DNA of 12,567 bases from JBEEJZ01 sp041168905 (GCA_041168905.1 JBEEJZ010000127.1:1-12567); one strand, 5' to 3'; shown: positions 1 to 8,074, numbered from the stretch's first letter. The notes: a model not told the origin generated them from the sequence alone. Translations and numbers: made by a program.

Positions 1-678
1 CAGTTCTGGCTGCATGCGGGCTGAGTCGTCTAGCGCTACTCGCCACAAGGCGGGAATCTGTGTAGTTTCTCCGGACACAGTGAAGGGGCTGATGTAGTAA
101 ACGTGTGCCTTCACTTCGAAGCTGGCCAAGGGTTCAGGGTTGTTGATAAAGGTAGGCGCTGTGGTGCCCCTGAACATTTGCCCCTGTGCATAGCTGGACA
201 AGAAGTAAAGCGTGTTGGCCTTGCTGGGCGTGGTCGGTATGGCCTCCACCCGGCGTATGACGAAAACGTCATTGCCATCGGCGAAGCTGGTTTCAGGAAT
301 ACAAGTGCTTGAAAATGGATTGGTGTTGTTCGCGCCCCAGATGCCTTGGCGCAAGTTGGACACAAAAGAACCCGCAGTGGCACCGGTTTGCAGGCATTCA
401 TTGGTAAGGGTGCCCAAGGCCAAGGGCGTTGATGGGTCTGCCCAGGTATAGCCTCTGAAACCGGCTTGCCTCAGCTCCTGTTTGAGCAAGTTCAGCGCGA
501 AGCGTCCGTTGGTGATGAGGTCAGAAGTTCGCTCATTCGATCGCGCGTTGTAGGAGTTTGCAGACAGCACCCCGACCAAGCCCGCCAGAATGCCAAGCCC
601 TAACGTGATGGAGACCATCAGTTCGATCAGTGTGAAGCCGGCCTGATAGCGGGTGGTATGGGTATTGGGGTAGGGCAT
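1..678 (-). CDS. pilW: Type IV pilus minor pilin PilW, C-terminus cut off by the window edge
   Basis: Seen: 226 codons are open from ATG at 678 to the left edge with no stop, so the gene continues outside. The N-terminus is a type III prepilin signal: a 14-residue leader ending in Gly14, then FTLIELMVS with Glu at mature position 5, then a hydrophobic helix to about residue 40. The downstream stretch ALNLLKQELRQAGFRGY (61-77) is typical of PilW. Cys95 and Cys126 could form a disulfide. Known: PilW is a minor pilin cleaved by PilD that primes pilus assembly with PilV, PilX and PilY1 at the inner membrane. It follows pilV by 29 bases, so the two are probably one operon. An in-frame GTG at 690 is an alternative start; neither has a clear Shine-Dalgarno sequence. 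PulJ-type pseudopilins share the fold, but the pilV neighbour favours PilW. Confidence 0.9.
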   Translation of the reverse strand, partial: MPYPNTHTTRYQAGFTLIELMVSITLGLGILAGLVGVLSANSYNARSNERTSDLITNGRFALNLLKQELRQAGFRGYTWADPSTPLALGTLTNECLQTGATAGSFVSNLRQGIWGANNTNPFSSTCIPETSFADGNDVFVIRRVEAIPTTPSKANTLYFLSSYAQGQMFRGTTAPTFINNPEPLASFEVKAHVYYISPFTVSGETTQIPALWRVALDDSARMQPEL

Positions 679-707
679 GATGATGACCACAGCGAGAGGG
701 CGTGTGC

Positions 708-1277
708 TCAGTTGGACACGGTTCGCGTGGCGGTGTACGAGAACTTTTCGCCACCACTGGCCGTGGATCCAAATGACGAGCCGGTGTCAGGCGATGCCTG
801 GGTGACGTTGTCTTGTCGATCGACCCAATTGATGGTGATGGTGTAAGTGCTTGTGAGGGCGTCGACAGTTCGATCTATAGACCAGGAGCTTTGCGGCAAC
901 GTTTGTGCAATTGCCGTTTGCCAGTCTGAGAGGTCAAACGCTGCGAGCGCCGCACTGTTGCAAGGATTGTCCTGGCAGTCTGTGCTGGCTTGGGAGGTAC
1001 TGGCCAGAAAGTCAGCACTGTTGATCAGCGTGACCACATAGTCGCCAGACGCCGCTGCCACGGGGTTCGATTCAATACGTTCTGCGATATCGGATGCAAG
1101 GAAGACTGCTTGGGTCCGGAACTGCCCGCCCTGATTCAAGCGCATGGCGTAGGCTTGCAAACCAGCTGTTCCCATCAAGGCCAATGAAATGATGAGCATG
1201 GTCACCAGGACTTCGATCATCGAGAAGCCGAGTTCAGAATGACGATAGGTGGTCGATGGGGATGTTTTGACGTTCAT
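708..1277 (-). CDS. pilV: Type IV pilus modification/minor pilin protein PilV
   Basis: Seen: a 189-residue protein with a 17-residue basic/polar leader ending in Gly17, followed by FSMIEVLVTMLIISLALMG. Glu22 lies at mature position 5 and a hydrophobic helix runs to about residue 40. The following GLQAYAMRLNQGGQFRTQA (39-57) and the DIAERIESNP stretch (63-72) match the PilV family. Cys101 and Cys106 are close together and may pair. Known: PilV is a minor pilin processed by the prepilin peptidase PilD and placed at the pilus tip or base to support assembly. Length is normal for the family. The ATG at 1277 is the only sensible start, since an in-frame TGA lies upstream with no start codon between. 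No clear Shine-Dalgarno is visible. FimT/GspH, often the preceding gene in this operon, is not found upstream; nadB is there instead. Confidence 0.93.
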   Translation of the reverse strand: MNVKTSPSTTYRHSELGFSMIEVLVTMLIISLALMGTAGLQAYAMRLNQGGQFRTQAVFLASDIAERIESNPVAAASGDYVVTLINSADFLASTSQASTDCQDNPCNSAALAAFDLSDWQTAIAQTLPQSSWSIDRTVDALTSTYTITINWVDRQDNVTQASPDTGSSFGSTASGGEKFSYTATRTVSN

Positions 1278-1347
1278 GGTGCACCATAGGATCGACAGGG
1301 CAGTCGCTTCTTCCTGGTCGCATCATGCGTGAAATTGATGGCCATAG

Positions 1348-1372
1348 GTCGGACGCGATCTGATCGCCCGAC
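1348..1372 (-). other. Imperfect hairpin in the nadB-pilV gap
   Basis: Arms GTCGG/CCGAC (1348-1352 and 1368-1372) enclose GCGATC/GATCGC (1355-1360 and 1362-1367), with a 2-base bulge at 1353-1354. The innermost pairs must open to form a loop. No T-run follows on either strand, so it is not a clear terminator. It could be an operator-like dyad or an RNA structure in the pilV leader. The role is unknown. Confidence 0.3.
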
Positions 1373-1391
1373 GAATGGTCTTCTACGGTTT

Positions 1392-1411
1392 CCCGACGGT
1401 CGTCGTCAGGG
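1392..1411 (-). other. Short hairpin just after nadB
   Basis: On the minus strand CCC-GACG pairs with CGTC-GGG around a 5-base loop, with one bulged base at 1408. It begins 13 bases after the nadB stop, where a terminator would sit. What follows on that strand is AAACCG rather than a T-run, so intrinsic termination is not supported. The rest of the 1278-1424 gap shows no convincing -35/-10 pair and no open reading frame worth calling. Confidence 0.25.
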
Positions 1412-1424
1412 CTGTTGACAGTGG

Positions 1425-3011
1425 TCAGGGCAACAGCACCGTTGGTTCAGCGGTGGGAGCCAGGCCGGGATAGTCGCGGCTGAAATGCAGGCCGCGGCTC
1501 TCGTGGCGGCTCTGGGCCGAGCGCACGATCATGTCGGCCACCTGCACCAGGTTGCGCAGCTCCAGCAGGTCGCGGGTGACGTGAAAGCGGGCATAAAACT
1601 CGCGAATTTCCGACTGCAGCAGGCTGACCCGGTGAGAGGCGCGCTCCAGCCGTTTGTTGGTGCGCACAATGCCCACGTAGTCCCACATGAAGCGACGCAA
1701 CTCATCCCAGTTGTGAGAGATCACCACGGTTTCATCGGGGTCGCGCACGCGGCTTTCATCCCAGTCGGGCAAGGGCGGGGGCTGTTCGCGTGGGGTGGCG
1801 AGGATGTTCAGCGATGCCGATCGGGCAAACACCATGCATTCCACCAGCGAGTTGCTGGCCAGGCGGTTGGCGCCGTGCAGCCCGGTGTAGGCTGTTTCAC
1901 CCACGGCGTACAGACCGGCCACATCGGTGCGGGCCGACAAATCGGTGTGGATGCCGCCGCAGGTGTAATGTGCCGCCGGCACGACCGGAATCGGCTCGCG
2001 CGTGATGTCGATGCCCAGCTCCAGGCAACGGGCATGGATGTTGGGAAAGTGCGCCAGGATGAACTCGCGCGGCTGGTGCGAAATATCCAGGTGCACGCAG
2101 TCCACACCGTGCTTTTTCATTTCGAAGTCGATGGCGCGTGCCACGATGTCGCGGGGGGCCAGTTCGGCCCGCTCGTCGTGGTCGGGCATGAAGCGCCGTC
2201 CGCCAGCTGATGGCGGCAGCAGCAAGCGCCCGCCTTCGCCCCGCACCGCTTCGGTGATCAGGAAGGACTTGGCGTGCGGGTGATAGAGGCAGGTGGGGTG
2301 AAACTGAATGAACTCCATGTTCGTCACCCGGCAGCCTGCCCGCCAGGCCGCTGCGATGCCGTCACCAGTGGCCGTATCCGGGTTGGTGGTGTAGAGGTAG
2401 ACCTTGCCCGCGCCCCCGGTGGCCAGCAACGTGTGCGGCGCGCTGAAGGTTTCGACTTCGTCCGTTTCCTCGTTCAGGGCATACAGGCCCAGGCAGCGGC
2501 TGGGGCCATCCAGGCCCAGCTTCTGGCTGGTGATCAAGTCCACCAGCATGTGGTTTTCAAACAGGGTGATATTGGGCGTGCCGCGCACCTGGTTGACCAG
2601 GGTCTTTTGCACGGCAGCGCCGGTGGCATCGGTCACATGCACGATGCGCCGGGCACTGTGGCCGCCTTCGCGGGTGAGGTGCAGGTGGCCGTCCTCCTCG
2701 GAAAACGGCACGCCTAGTTCGGTGAGCCAGGCAATGCTTTCGGGCGCGTGCTCGACCACAAAGCGGGTAGCCTCGGGGTCGGACAAACCAGCACCGGCCA
2801 CCAGGGTGTCATCCACATGCGCATCAAAGGTGTCGCCTTCAGCCAGCACGGCCGCAATGCCGCCCTGCGCCCAGGCACTGGAGCCGTCACTCAAGCCCCG
2901 TTTGGTCAGCACCGCCACGCGGTGGGTGGGGGCCAGGTGCAAGGCTGCCGACAGGCCGGCCAGGCCACTGCCCACGATCAGCACGTCAAAAGTAAGCTTG
3001 GAGTCGTTCAC
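1425..3011 (-). CDS. nadB: L-aspartate oxidase NadB (quinolinate synthase subunit B)
   Basis: Known: NadB is a cytoplasmic FAD flavoprotein that oxidises L-aspartate to iminoaspartate, which NadA turns into quinolinate in de novo NAD synthesis. Seen: 528 residues, close to the E. coli length. The FAD-binding GSGLAGL is at 14-20, SSAWAQGGIAA at 44-54, and the FAD site LLATGGAGKVY at 195-205. The active-site candidates line up with the E. coli enzyme: Glu115 (TREGGH), His238 (FHPT), Arg287, His348 (PAAHYTCGG) and Arg383 (GANRLASNSL). This pattern separates it from the related SdhA and FrdA flavoproteins. The start is GTG at 3011: the scpA stop is in frame just upstream and no ATG precedes the FAD motif. 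No Shine-Dalgarno is visible, so coupling to scpA, 27 bases upstream, is possible. nadA and nadC are not in the window. Confidence 0.98.
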   Translation of the reverse strand: MNDSKLTFDVLIVGSGLAGLSAALHLAPTHRVAVLTKRGLSDGSSAWAQGGIAAVLAEGDTFDAHVDDTLVAGAGLSDPEATRFVVEHAPESIAWLTELGVPFSEEDGHLHLTREGGHSARRIVHVTDATGAAVQKTLVNQVRGTPNITLFENHMLVDLITSQKLGLDGPSRCLGLYALNEETDEVETFSAPHTLLATGGAGKVYLYTTNPDTATGDGIAAAWRAGCRVTNMEFIQFHPTCLYHPHAKSFLITEAVRGEGGRLLLPPSAGGRRFMPDHDERAELAPRDIVARAIDFEMKKHGVDCVHLDISHQPREFILAHFPNIHARCLELGIDITREPIPVVPAAHYTCGGIHTDLSARTDVAGLYAVGETAYTGLHGANRLASNSLVECMVFARSASLNILATPREQPPPLPDWDESRVRDPDETVVISHNWDELRRFMWDYVGIVRTNKRLERASHRVSLLQSEIREFYARFHVTRDLLELRNLVQVADMIVRSAQSRHESRGLHFSRDYPGLAPTAEPTVLLP

Positions 3012-3038
3012 AGGAAAGGTCTGCGTGAGGGGGGAGGA

Positions 3039-3896
3039 TCAGGCCGGGGTGTAGGCCAGCCTGACGTAAATGGGGGCGAAGGCCTCGGCCTGGGTGATCT
3101 CGATCAGGGTTTCCTTGGCCAGCTCCAGCAGGGCAATGAACGTGACCACCAGCACGGGCGCGCCCAGTCGGGGGTCAAAGAGATGCTCGAATTCGACGAA
3201 TTTTTGTCCCTGCAAGTGGCGCAGCACGATGCTCATGTGCTCGCGCACCGAGAGCTCCTCACGGGAGATCTTGTGGTGTTGCACCAGTCGCGCGCGCTTG
3301 AGGATGTCGCGCCAGGCTGCCTGCAGGTCGACCAGTGCCACATCCGGGAAACGCGGCTGCAAGGATTGCTCGATGTAAACCTGCGCCTTGAGAAAATCCC
3401 TGCCGTATTGCGGCAGCTCATTCAGGCGAGCGGCGGCCAGCTTCATTTGCTCGTATTCCAGCAGCCTGCGCACCAGTTCGGCTCTTGGGTCTTCGGCTTC
3501 CTCGCCTTCAGCCGTTTTGCGCGGCGGCAGCAGCATGCGCGACTTGATCTCGATCAGCATGGCGGCCATCAGCAAATATTCTGCAGCCAGCTCCAGGTTG
3601 CGACCGCGAATCTCATCCACGTACATCAGGTACTGGCGCGTCACACCGGCCATGGGGATGTCGAGGATGTTGAAGTTCTGCTTGCGGATCAGGTACAGCA
3701 GCAAATCCAGGGGACCCTCAAAGGCCTCCAGAAACACCTCCAGCGCGTCGGGCGGGATGTACAGGTCCTGCGGCATGGCGAACAGGGGTTCACCATAAAG
3801 CCGCGCCAGCGCCACCTGGTCGATGACCTCAGGCAGGCCGGAGATAGCCGTTGCGGGCAGCACGTCCGGCAGAACGACCTCAGTGGGATTCGCCAT
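3039..3896 (-). CDS. scpA: Segregation and condensation protein A (kleisin ScpA)
   Basis: Known: ScpA is the kleisin that bridges the SMC ATPase heads and, with ScpB, forms the bacterial condensin acting on the nucleoid. Seen: 285 residues from ATG at 3896. The kleisin N-terminal domain starts at FEGPLDLLLYLIRKQNFNI (59-77) and continues through the helix LELAAEYLLMAAMLIEIKSRMLLP in residues 101-124. A charged linker covers about 126-140, a middle region 141-215, and a winged-helix-like C-terminal part 216-281. The first 45 residues or so are a variable extension. The frame stays open upstream to 4025, but that would overlap the neighbouring small gene and add a low-quality Arg/Cys/Pro-rich peptide, so 3896 is preferred. 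Neither scpB nor smc is in the window. No clear Shine-Dalgarno precedes the start. Confidence 0.95.
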   Translation of the reverse strand: MANPTEVVLPDVLPATAISGLPEVIDQVALARLYGEPLFAMPQDLYIPPDALEVFLEAFEGPLDLLLYLIRKQNFNILDIPMAGVTRQYLMYVDEIRGRNLELAAEYLLMAAMLIEIKSRMLLPPRKTAEGEEAEDPRAELVRRLLEYEQMKLAAARLNELPQYGRDFLKAQVYIEQSLQPRFPDVALVDLQAAWRDILKRARLVQHHKISREELSVREHMSIVLRHLQGQKFVEFEHLFDPRLGAPVLVVTFIALLELAKETLIEITQAEAFAPIYVRLAYTPA

Positions 3897-3931
3897 GCAA
3901 GACGCAGTCAGACGGGGCGGATGCTCCCGGC

Positions 3932-4138
3932 TTATTTGCCGCTGGTTTGGTAGACGTAGGGTTTTTGCGCCACACGGGCGGCACGGAAGCCGGCCCATGC
4001 GCTGCGATCGACTTGCTTGTCCCACAGCAATTCGCGGCCTGCGCGTTGCTGGGCCTCCAGCGCAGGCTTGGACGCCTTGAGCTGGTCGATGAACTGGGTG
4101 GCGTCGGACTGGTAATCGGGGCGGCGGAAGATGGACAT
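3932..4138 (-). CDS. Small DUF3460-family protein of unknown function
   Basis: Seen: a 68-residue soluble protein beginning MSIFRRPDYQSDATQFIDQL, with a central amphipathic stretch KPALEAQQRAGRELLWDKQ (24-42) and a basic tail ending in QKPYVYQTSGK. It has no signal peptide, membrane segment or cysteine. From memory it matches the DUF3460 family, a short conserved betaproteobacterial protein often found beside scpA; its function is not known. The ATG at 4138 has a weak AAAGG about eleven bases upstream. It lies 24 bases after the SulP stop and 35 bases before the scpA start. The conserved opening and this placement argue for a real gene. Family name and boundaries rest on recognition, not on a search. 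Confidence 0.85.
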   Translation of the reverse strand: MSIFRRPDYQSDATQFIDQLKASKPALEAQQRAGRELLWDKQVDRSAWAGFRAARVAQKPYVYQTSGK

Positions 4139-4162
4139 GTGCTTTAAACCTTTGCGCGGATT

Positions 4163-5854
4163 CTAGCGGGGGGCCTGCAGGGCGGTTTCCACAGCCTGGC
4201 GCAGGTCGGGCTGGAGGTCTTCGGTGCTCAACATGGCCAGCAGGCCGCTGCGCCTGGCGATGTCCTGCGGTTGGTGTGCCAGGCCCGAGATGAGCAGGCG
4301 CACGCCGCTCTTGCGGCAGCTGCGCAGCAGGTCAGTCATCGCATCGACACCAGAGGAGTCCATGTAAATCACGTTGGCGAAATCCAATACCAAGGCGTTT
4401 TTGGGCAGCTGACCCTCAATCTCCTCAAGCAGCTTGACGGCTCCAAAGAACAGGGCCCCATGCAGCCGAAAGGCGCGGACTGCGCCCGGGGCAGCTGCCA
4501 GCGCTGGTATTTCTTGGGAGCTTGCCGCCACGCTGCGTGACAGGCTGGAGATGCGATAGATAAAGGTGATGCAGGCCGCGATCAGACCCACTTCCACGGC
4601 CACGGTCAGGTCGAACACCACCGTCAGAAAGAACACCGCCAACAGGGTGATGCGGTAGGGCATGCGGTACTGGCGCAGGTGGGCAAATTCGCGCCATTCA
4701 CCCATGTTCCAGGCCACAAACATCAAGATGGCCGCCAGGGTGGCCAGTGGCACATGGGTGGCCAAAGGTGCGGCCGCCAGCATGATCAGCAGCAAGGTCA
4801 TGGCATGGACCATGCCCGCTATCGGGCTGGTGGCACCACTCTTGATGTTGGTCATGGTGCGGGCGATGGTGCCGGTTGCCGGCATGCCGCCAAAAAACGG
4901 GGTGACGAAGTTGGCCACACCTTGTGCCATCAGTTCCTGGTTGGGGTCGTGGCGGTCGCCGGTCAGCCCGTCCGCCACCCGGGCGCACAGCAAGGATTCG
5001 ATGGCGCCCAGCATGGCCAAGGTCGAGGCCGGCACCAGCATGAAGCGAGCCGATTCCCACGACAGCGCCGGCCAGGTGATGCCCGGCAGAGACGAAGGAA
5101 TGCCACCAAAGCGGCTGCCGATGGTGTCTACCTGCAAGTCCAGCAGCCACACCGCCAGCGTCGTCATGATCAGGGCCACGATGGAGCCCGGCACGGCTGA
5201 CAACTTGCTGGCGGACACTACTTTGCCTCCCATGCGCGGGCTCAACCATTGCCAGCCCACCACCAGTATCAGCGCCGCAATGGCCAGGGTCAGGGCCTGC
5301 AGGTTGACGGTGTGCAGGTTGGCGTACAGCGCCGACAGCATCCCAAAAAAATTGGCCGGCATATTGGTAATGCTCAAGCCCAGAAAATCTTTCACCTGCG
5401 ACAGGGCAATCAACACGGCAATGCCGTTGGTAAAGCCTATCACCACCGCCACCGGTATGAAACGGATCAGGGTGCCGAGTTTGAACAGGCCCATCAAAAA
5501 CAGCATGACCCCCGACAAAGCTGTGGCAATGATGAGATTGGCCACGCCATAGCGTTCAACGATGCCGTAAACGATGACGATAAAGGCCCCTGCCGGGCCG
5601 CCAATTTGGACTCGGCTACCTCCCAGCGCAGAGATCAGAAAACCTGCCAGCACGGCTGTGAAAATGCCGGCCTCGGGTTTGAGCCCACTGGCCATCGCGA
5701 ACGCCATTGCCAGGGGCAGTGCGACCACGCCCACGGTGGTACCGGCGATGAGGTCGCGCAGCAGCCGCTCGGAGGTGTAGCCCTGAAGTGCGTCGACCAG
5801 GCTGGGCCTGAATCTCGCCGTGAGGCGTGCGCTGGCCTGTTTTGGGGTTTCCAT
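4163..5854 (-). CDS. SulP-family anion transporter with C-terminal STAS domain
   Basis: Known: SulP (SLC26) proteins are inner-membrane carriers for sulfate, bicarbonate, dicarboxylates or related anions. Seen: 563 residues. A cytoplasmic N-terminus of about 34 residues leads into the family signature AGTTVGVVALPLAMAFAMAS (37-56), PEAGIFTAVLAGF and GGPAGAF (85-91). Many hydrophobic segments run to about residue 435, with the conserved FFGGMPATGTIART at 320-333. A STAS domain covers about 455-560, with the hallmark MDSSGVDAM (498-506) in which Ser500/Ser501 sit at the position phosphorylated in anti-sigma antagonists. The domain set matches BicA- and DauA-like members, but the substrate cannot be told from sequence alone. 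It starts 29 bases after metG and ends 24 bases before the DUF3460 gene. No Shine-Dalgarno is evident before ATG 5854. Confidence 0.93.
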   Translation of the reverse strand: METPKQASARLTARFRPSLVDALQGYTSERLLRDLIAGTTVGVVALPLAMAFAMASGLKPEAGIFTAVLAGFLISALGGSRVQIGGPAGAFIVIVYGIVERYGVANLIIATALSGVMLFLMGLFKLGTLIRFIPVAVVIGFTNGIAVLIALSQVKDFLGLSITNMPANFFGMLSALYANLHTVNLQALTLAIAALILVVGWQWLSPRMGGKVVSASKLSAVPGSIVALIMTTLAVWLLDLQVDTIGSRFGGIPSSLPGITWPALSWESARFMLVPASTLAMLGAIESLLCARVADGLTGDRHDPNQELMAQGVANFVTPFFGGMPATGTIARTMTNIKSGATSPIAGMVHAMTLLLIMLAAAPLATHVPLATLAAILMFVAWNMGEWREFAHLRQYRMPYRITLLAVFFLTVVFDLTVAVEVGLIAACITFIYRISSLSRSVAASSQEIPALAAAPGAVRAFRLHGALFFGAVKLLEEIEGQLPKNALVLDFANVIYMDSSGVDAMTDLLRSCRKSGVRLLISGLAHQPQDIARRSGLLAMLSTEDLQPDLRQAVETALQAPR

Positions 5855-5883
5855 CAGGCCAAAGTCAGTGTGTTAGCCAGATC

Positions 5884-8022
5884 TCAATGGATCCGCATGC
5901 CGGCAGTTGCGCCTGCCACCGGGCTCAGCACGTAAATGCCAGGCTGGCTTTTTTCATCCGCGTGGCTGGCTGCCAGCACCATGCCCTCCGAGATGCCGAA
6001 TTTCATCTTGCGCGGCGCCAGATTGGCCACCATCACCGTGTGTTTGCCGATCAGGTCGGCGGGCTGGTAGCTGCTGGCAATACCGCTGAACACATTGCGC
6101 AACCTGGGCTGGCCGGCCTCGTCACGCTCGCCCACATCCAGGGTCAGGCGCAGGAGTTTGGTCGAGCCTTCAACGGCTTCGCAATTCACGATGTGGGCGA
6201 TGCGCAAGTCCACCTTGGCAAAGTCCTCGATGCCGATGGTGGGTGCCAGGGCTTCACCGCCGGGGGCGTTGGGGTCCACGGCGGGCCCAGGCGCTGCCTT
6301 GGCTGCCTTTTTGGCGGGAACAGCCGCAGCCGCCGCCGGGGCGGACTCGGGTACTTCAAACAGGGCATCGAGCTGCTCGGGGGCCACACGCTGCATCAGG
6401 TGCTGGTAGGGTGCAATGGCAGCCACGGGCGTGCTGGTGTCCCAGCGGTCCATGGACGTCCCCACAAAGCCTTGCACGGCTTGGGCCAGCGAGGGCAACA
6501 CCGGGGCCAAATAGCGTGTGAGCAGGGCAAAGGCGTTGATCAGCACCGAGCACACCTCGTGCAGGGCCTGGTTGTTGGTCACGTCCTTGGCCAGGTCCCA
6601 GGGCTTGTTCTGGTCGACATAGGCGTTGACCTTGTCGGCCAGCAGCATGATTTCACGGGTGGCCTTGCCAAATTCGCGGGCTTCATACATCTGGGCGATG
6701 CTGTCGCTGGCGCAGCGTATGTCGTTGAGCAGGGCCGTCCCGGTGTCGCCATAGGATTGGGTGAGCTGACCCTCAAAGCGTTTGGTCAGGAAGCCGGCGG
6801 CCCGGCTGGCGATGTTGACAAACTTGCCGATCAGGTCGCTGTTGACGCGGGCCATGAAGTCGTCGGCATTGAAGTCGATGTCCTCGTTGCGGTTGGAGAG
6901 CTTGGCCGCCAGGTAGTAACGCAGCCACTCGGGATTCATGCCCAGCTTCAGGTACTTGAGCGGGTCCAGGCCAGTGCCCCGGCTCTTGCTCATCTTCTCG
7001 CCATTGTTGACCGTCAGAAAGCCATGCACGAAGACGTTGTCGGGTGTTTTGCGGCCGCTGAAATGCAGTGTGGCAGGCCAGAACAGGGTGTGAAAGGTGA
7101 CGATGTCCTTGCCGATAAAGTGGTACTGCTCCAGCGCCGGGTTGGCCATGTAGGCCTCATAGTCCTGGCCGCGCTTGTCCAGCAAATTCTTGAGCGAGGC
7201 CAGGTAGCCGATGGGGGCGTCGAGCCAGACATAAAAGTACTTGCCGGGCGCGTCCGGGATCTCGATGCCAAAGTAAGGCGCATCACGGCTGATGTCCCAG
7301 TCGCCCAGACCTTCACTCTTGGAACCATCGGGGTTGGTGCGGATGGAGAACCATTCCTTGATTTTGTTGGCTACTTCGGGCTGCAGCTTGCCGTCTTGCG
7401 TCCATTTCTCCAAAAACGCCACGCAGCGTGGGTCGGACAGCTTGAAGAAGAAATGCTCCGAGCTCTTGAGCTCGGGCTTGGCCCCCGACAGGGCTGAAAA
7501 CGGGTTGATCAGGTCGGTAGGGGCGTAGACCGCGCCGCAAACCTCGCAGTTGTCCCCGTACTGGTCCAGGGCATGGCACTTGGGGCACTCGCCCTTGATA
7601 AAGCGGTCGGGCAAAAACATGTTCTTCTCGGGGTCGAAGAACTGTTCGATGGTCTTGGTTTCGATCAGTGAACCTTCTTTGTTGTCGCGCAAATCACGGT
7701 AAATCTGGCGGGCCAGCTCGTGGTTTTCAGGGCCGTCGGTGCTGTGCCAATTGTCAAAGCTGATATGAAAGCCATCCAGATAAGGCTTGCGGCCTGCGGC
7801 AATGTCAGCCACAAACTGCTGCGGCGTCTTGCCGGCTTTTTCAGCGGCAATCATGATGGGCGCGCCGTGGGTGTCGTCAGCACCGCAAAAATCGACCGCG
7901 TTGCCCTGCATTCGTTGAAACCGCACCCAGATATCGGCCTGGATGTATTCCATGATGTGGCCGATGTGGAAGTTGCCGTTGGCGTAGGGCAGGGCGGTGG
8001 TAACGAAGAGTTGACGTGGCAT
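5884..8022 (-). CDS. metG: Methionyl-tRNA synthetase with C-terminal tRNA-binding domain
   Basis: Known: MetG charges tRNA-Met with methionine in the cytoplasm and is essential. Seen: 712 residues. The class I HIGH motif is at 19-22 and KMSKS at 343-347. A single zinc knuckle in the connective domain uses Cys146, Cys149, Cys159 and Cys162 (CPKC...CEVC). The anticodon-binding helical domain covers about 375-550 and includes NKPWDLAKD (472-480). An Ala/Pro/Lys-rich linker (about 561-590) joins it to a Trbp111-like OB fold at 596-712 (FAKVDLRIAHI, NLAPRKMKFGISEGM), which dimerises and binds tRNA, so this is the long dimeric form as in E. coli. The start is ATG 8022; AGAAAG upstream is at best a weak ribosome site. 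A 90-base leader with two hairpins separates it from the kinase gene, so metG may have its own promoter. Confidence 0.99.
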   Translation of the reverse strand: MPRQLFVTTALPYANGNFHIGHIMEYIQADIWVRFQRMQGNAVDFCGADDTHGAPIMIAAEKAGKTPQQFVADIAAGRKPYLDGFHISFDNWHSTDGPENHELARQIYRDLRDNKEGSLIETKTIEQFFDPEKNMFLPDRFIKGECPKCHALDQYGDNCEVCGAVYAPTDLINPFSALSGAKPELKSSEHFFFKLSDPRCVAFLEKWTQDGKLQPEVANKIKEWFSIRTNPDGSKSEGLGDWDISRDAPYFGIEIPDAPGKYFYVWLDAPIGYLASLKNLLDKRGQDYEAYMANPALEQYHFIGKDIVTFHTLFWPATLHFSGRKTPDNVFVHGFLTVNNGEKMSKSRGTGLDPLKYLKLGMNPEWLRYYLAAKLSNRNEDIDFNADDFMARVNSDLIGKFVNIASRAAGFLTKRFEGQLTQSYGDTGTALLNDIRCASDSIAQMYEAREFGKATREIMLLADKVNAYVDQNKPWDLAKDVTNNQALHEVCSVLINAFALLTRYLAPVLPSLAQAVQGFVGTSMDRWDTSTPVAAIAPYQHLMQRVAPEQLDALFEVPESAPAAAAAVPAKKAAKAAPGPAVDPNAPGGEALAPTIGIEDFAKVDLRIAHIVNCEAVEGSTKLLRLTLDVGERDEAGQPRLRNVFSGIASSYQPADLIGKHTVMVANLAPRKMKFGISEGMVLAASHADEKSQPGIYVLSPVAGATAGMRIH

Positions 8023-8043
8023 CTGAAAACGGCTTTCTAGGAA

Positions 8044-8067
8044 GGGCGCCGATTTTAGTCGGCACCC
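8044..8067 (-). promoter_or_regulatory. Hairpin in the metG leader
   Basis: On the minus strand the 9-base arms GGGTGCCGA and TCGGCGCCC surround the 6-base loop CTAAAA. All nine positions pair, one as a U-G wobble. On the plus strand the same position would be a C-A mismatch, so the fold suits a leftward transcript. It ends 21 bases before the metG ATG. TTCCTAGAAAG follows instead of a T-run, so a leader element or weak terminator of the kinase gene are both possible. Confidence 0.45.
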
Positions 8068-8074
8068 CCGTAGT

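Noticed and set aside
1414..1419. TTGACA on the plus strand as a possible -35 element
   Set aside because: No -10-like hexamer lies 16-18 bases downstream and no plus-strand gene follows.
2748..3953. A 401-codon open frame on the plus strand opposite nadB and scpA
   Set aside because: It crosses two well-supported genes in antisense. Its composition (Gln/His/Gly-rich) is that of a shadow frame and it has no recognisable motif.
3897..4025. Upstream extension of the scpA frame to an ATG at 4025
   Set aside because: It would overlap most of the DUF3460 gene in another frame and add an Arg/Cys/Pro-rich peptide unlike any ScpA start. The ATG at 3896 falls in the gap after the small gene.
4425..5552. 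Several long alternative frames inside the SulP gene suggesting a frameshift or overlapping gene
   Set aside because: The SulP frame is continuous through the transport and STAS domains with all family motifs. The other frames give Arg/His/Gly-rich shadows.
5827..7497. A 556-codon open frame on the plus strand opposite metG and the start of sulP
   Set aside because: It lies wholly antisense to metG, with a recognisable full-length product and all catalytic motifs. The antisense product is Gly/His/Gln-rich without any familiar domain, as expected from codon bias in GC-rich DNA.
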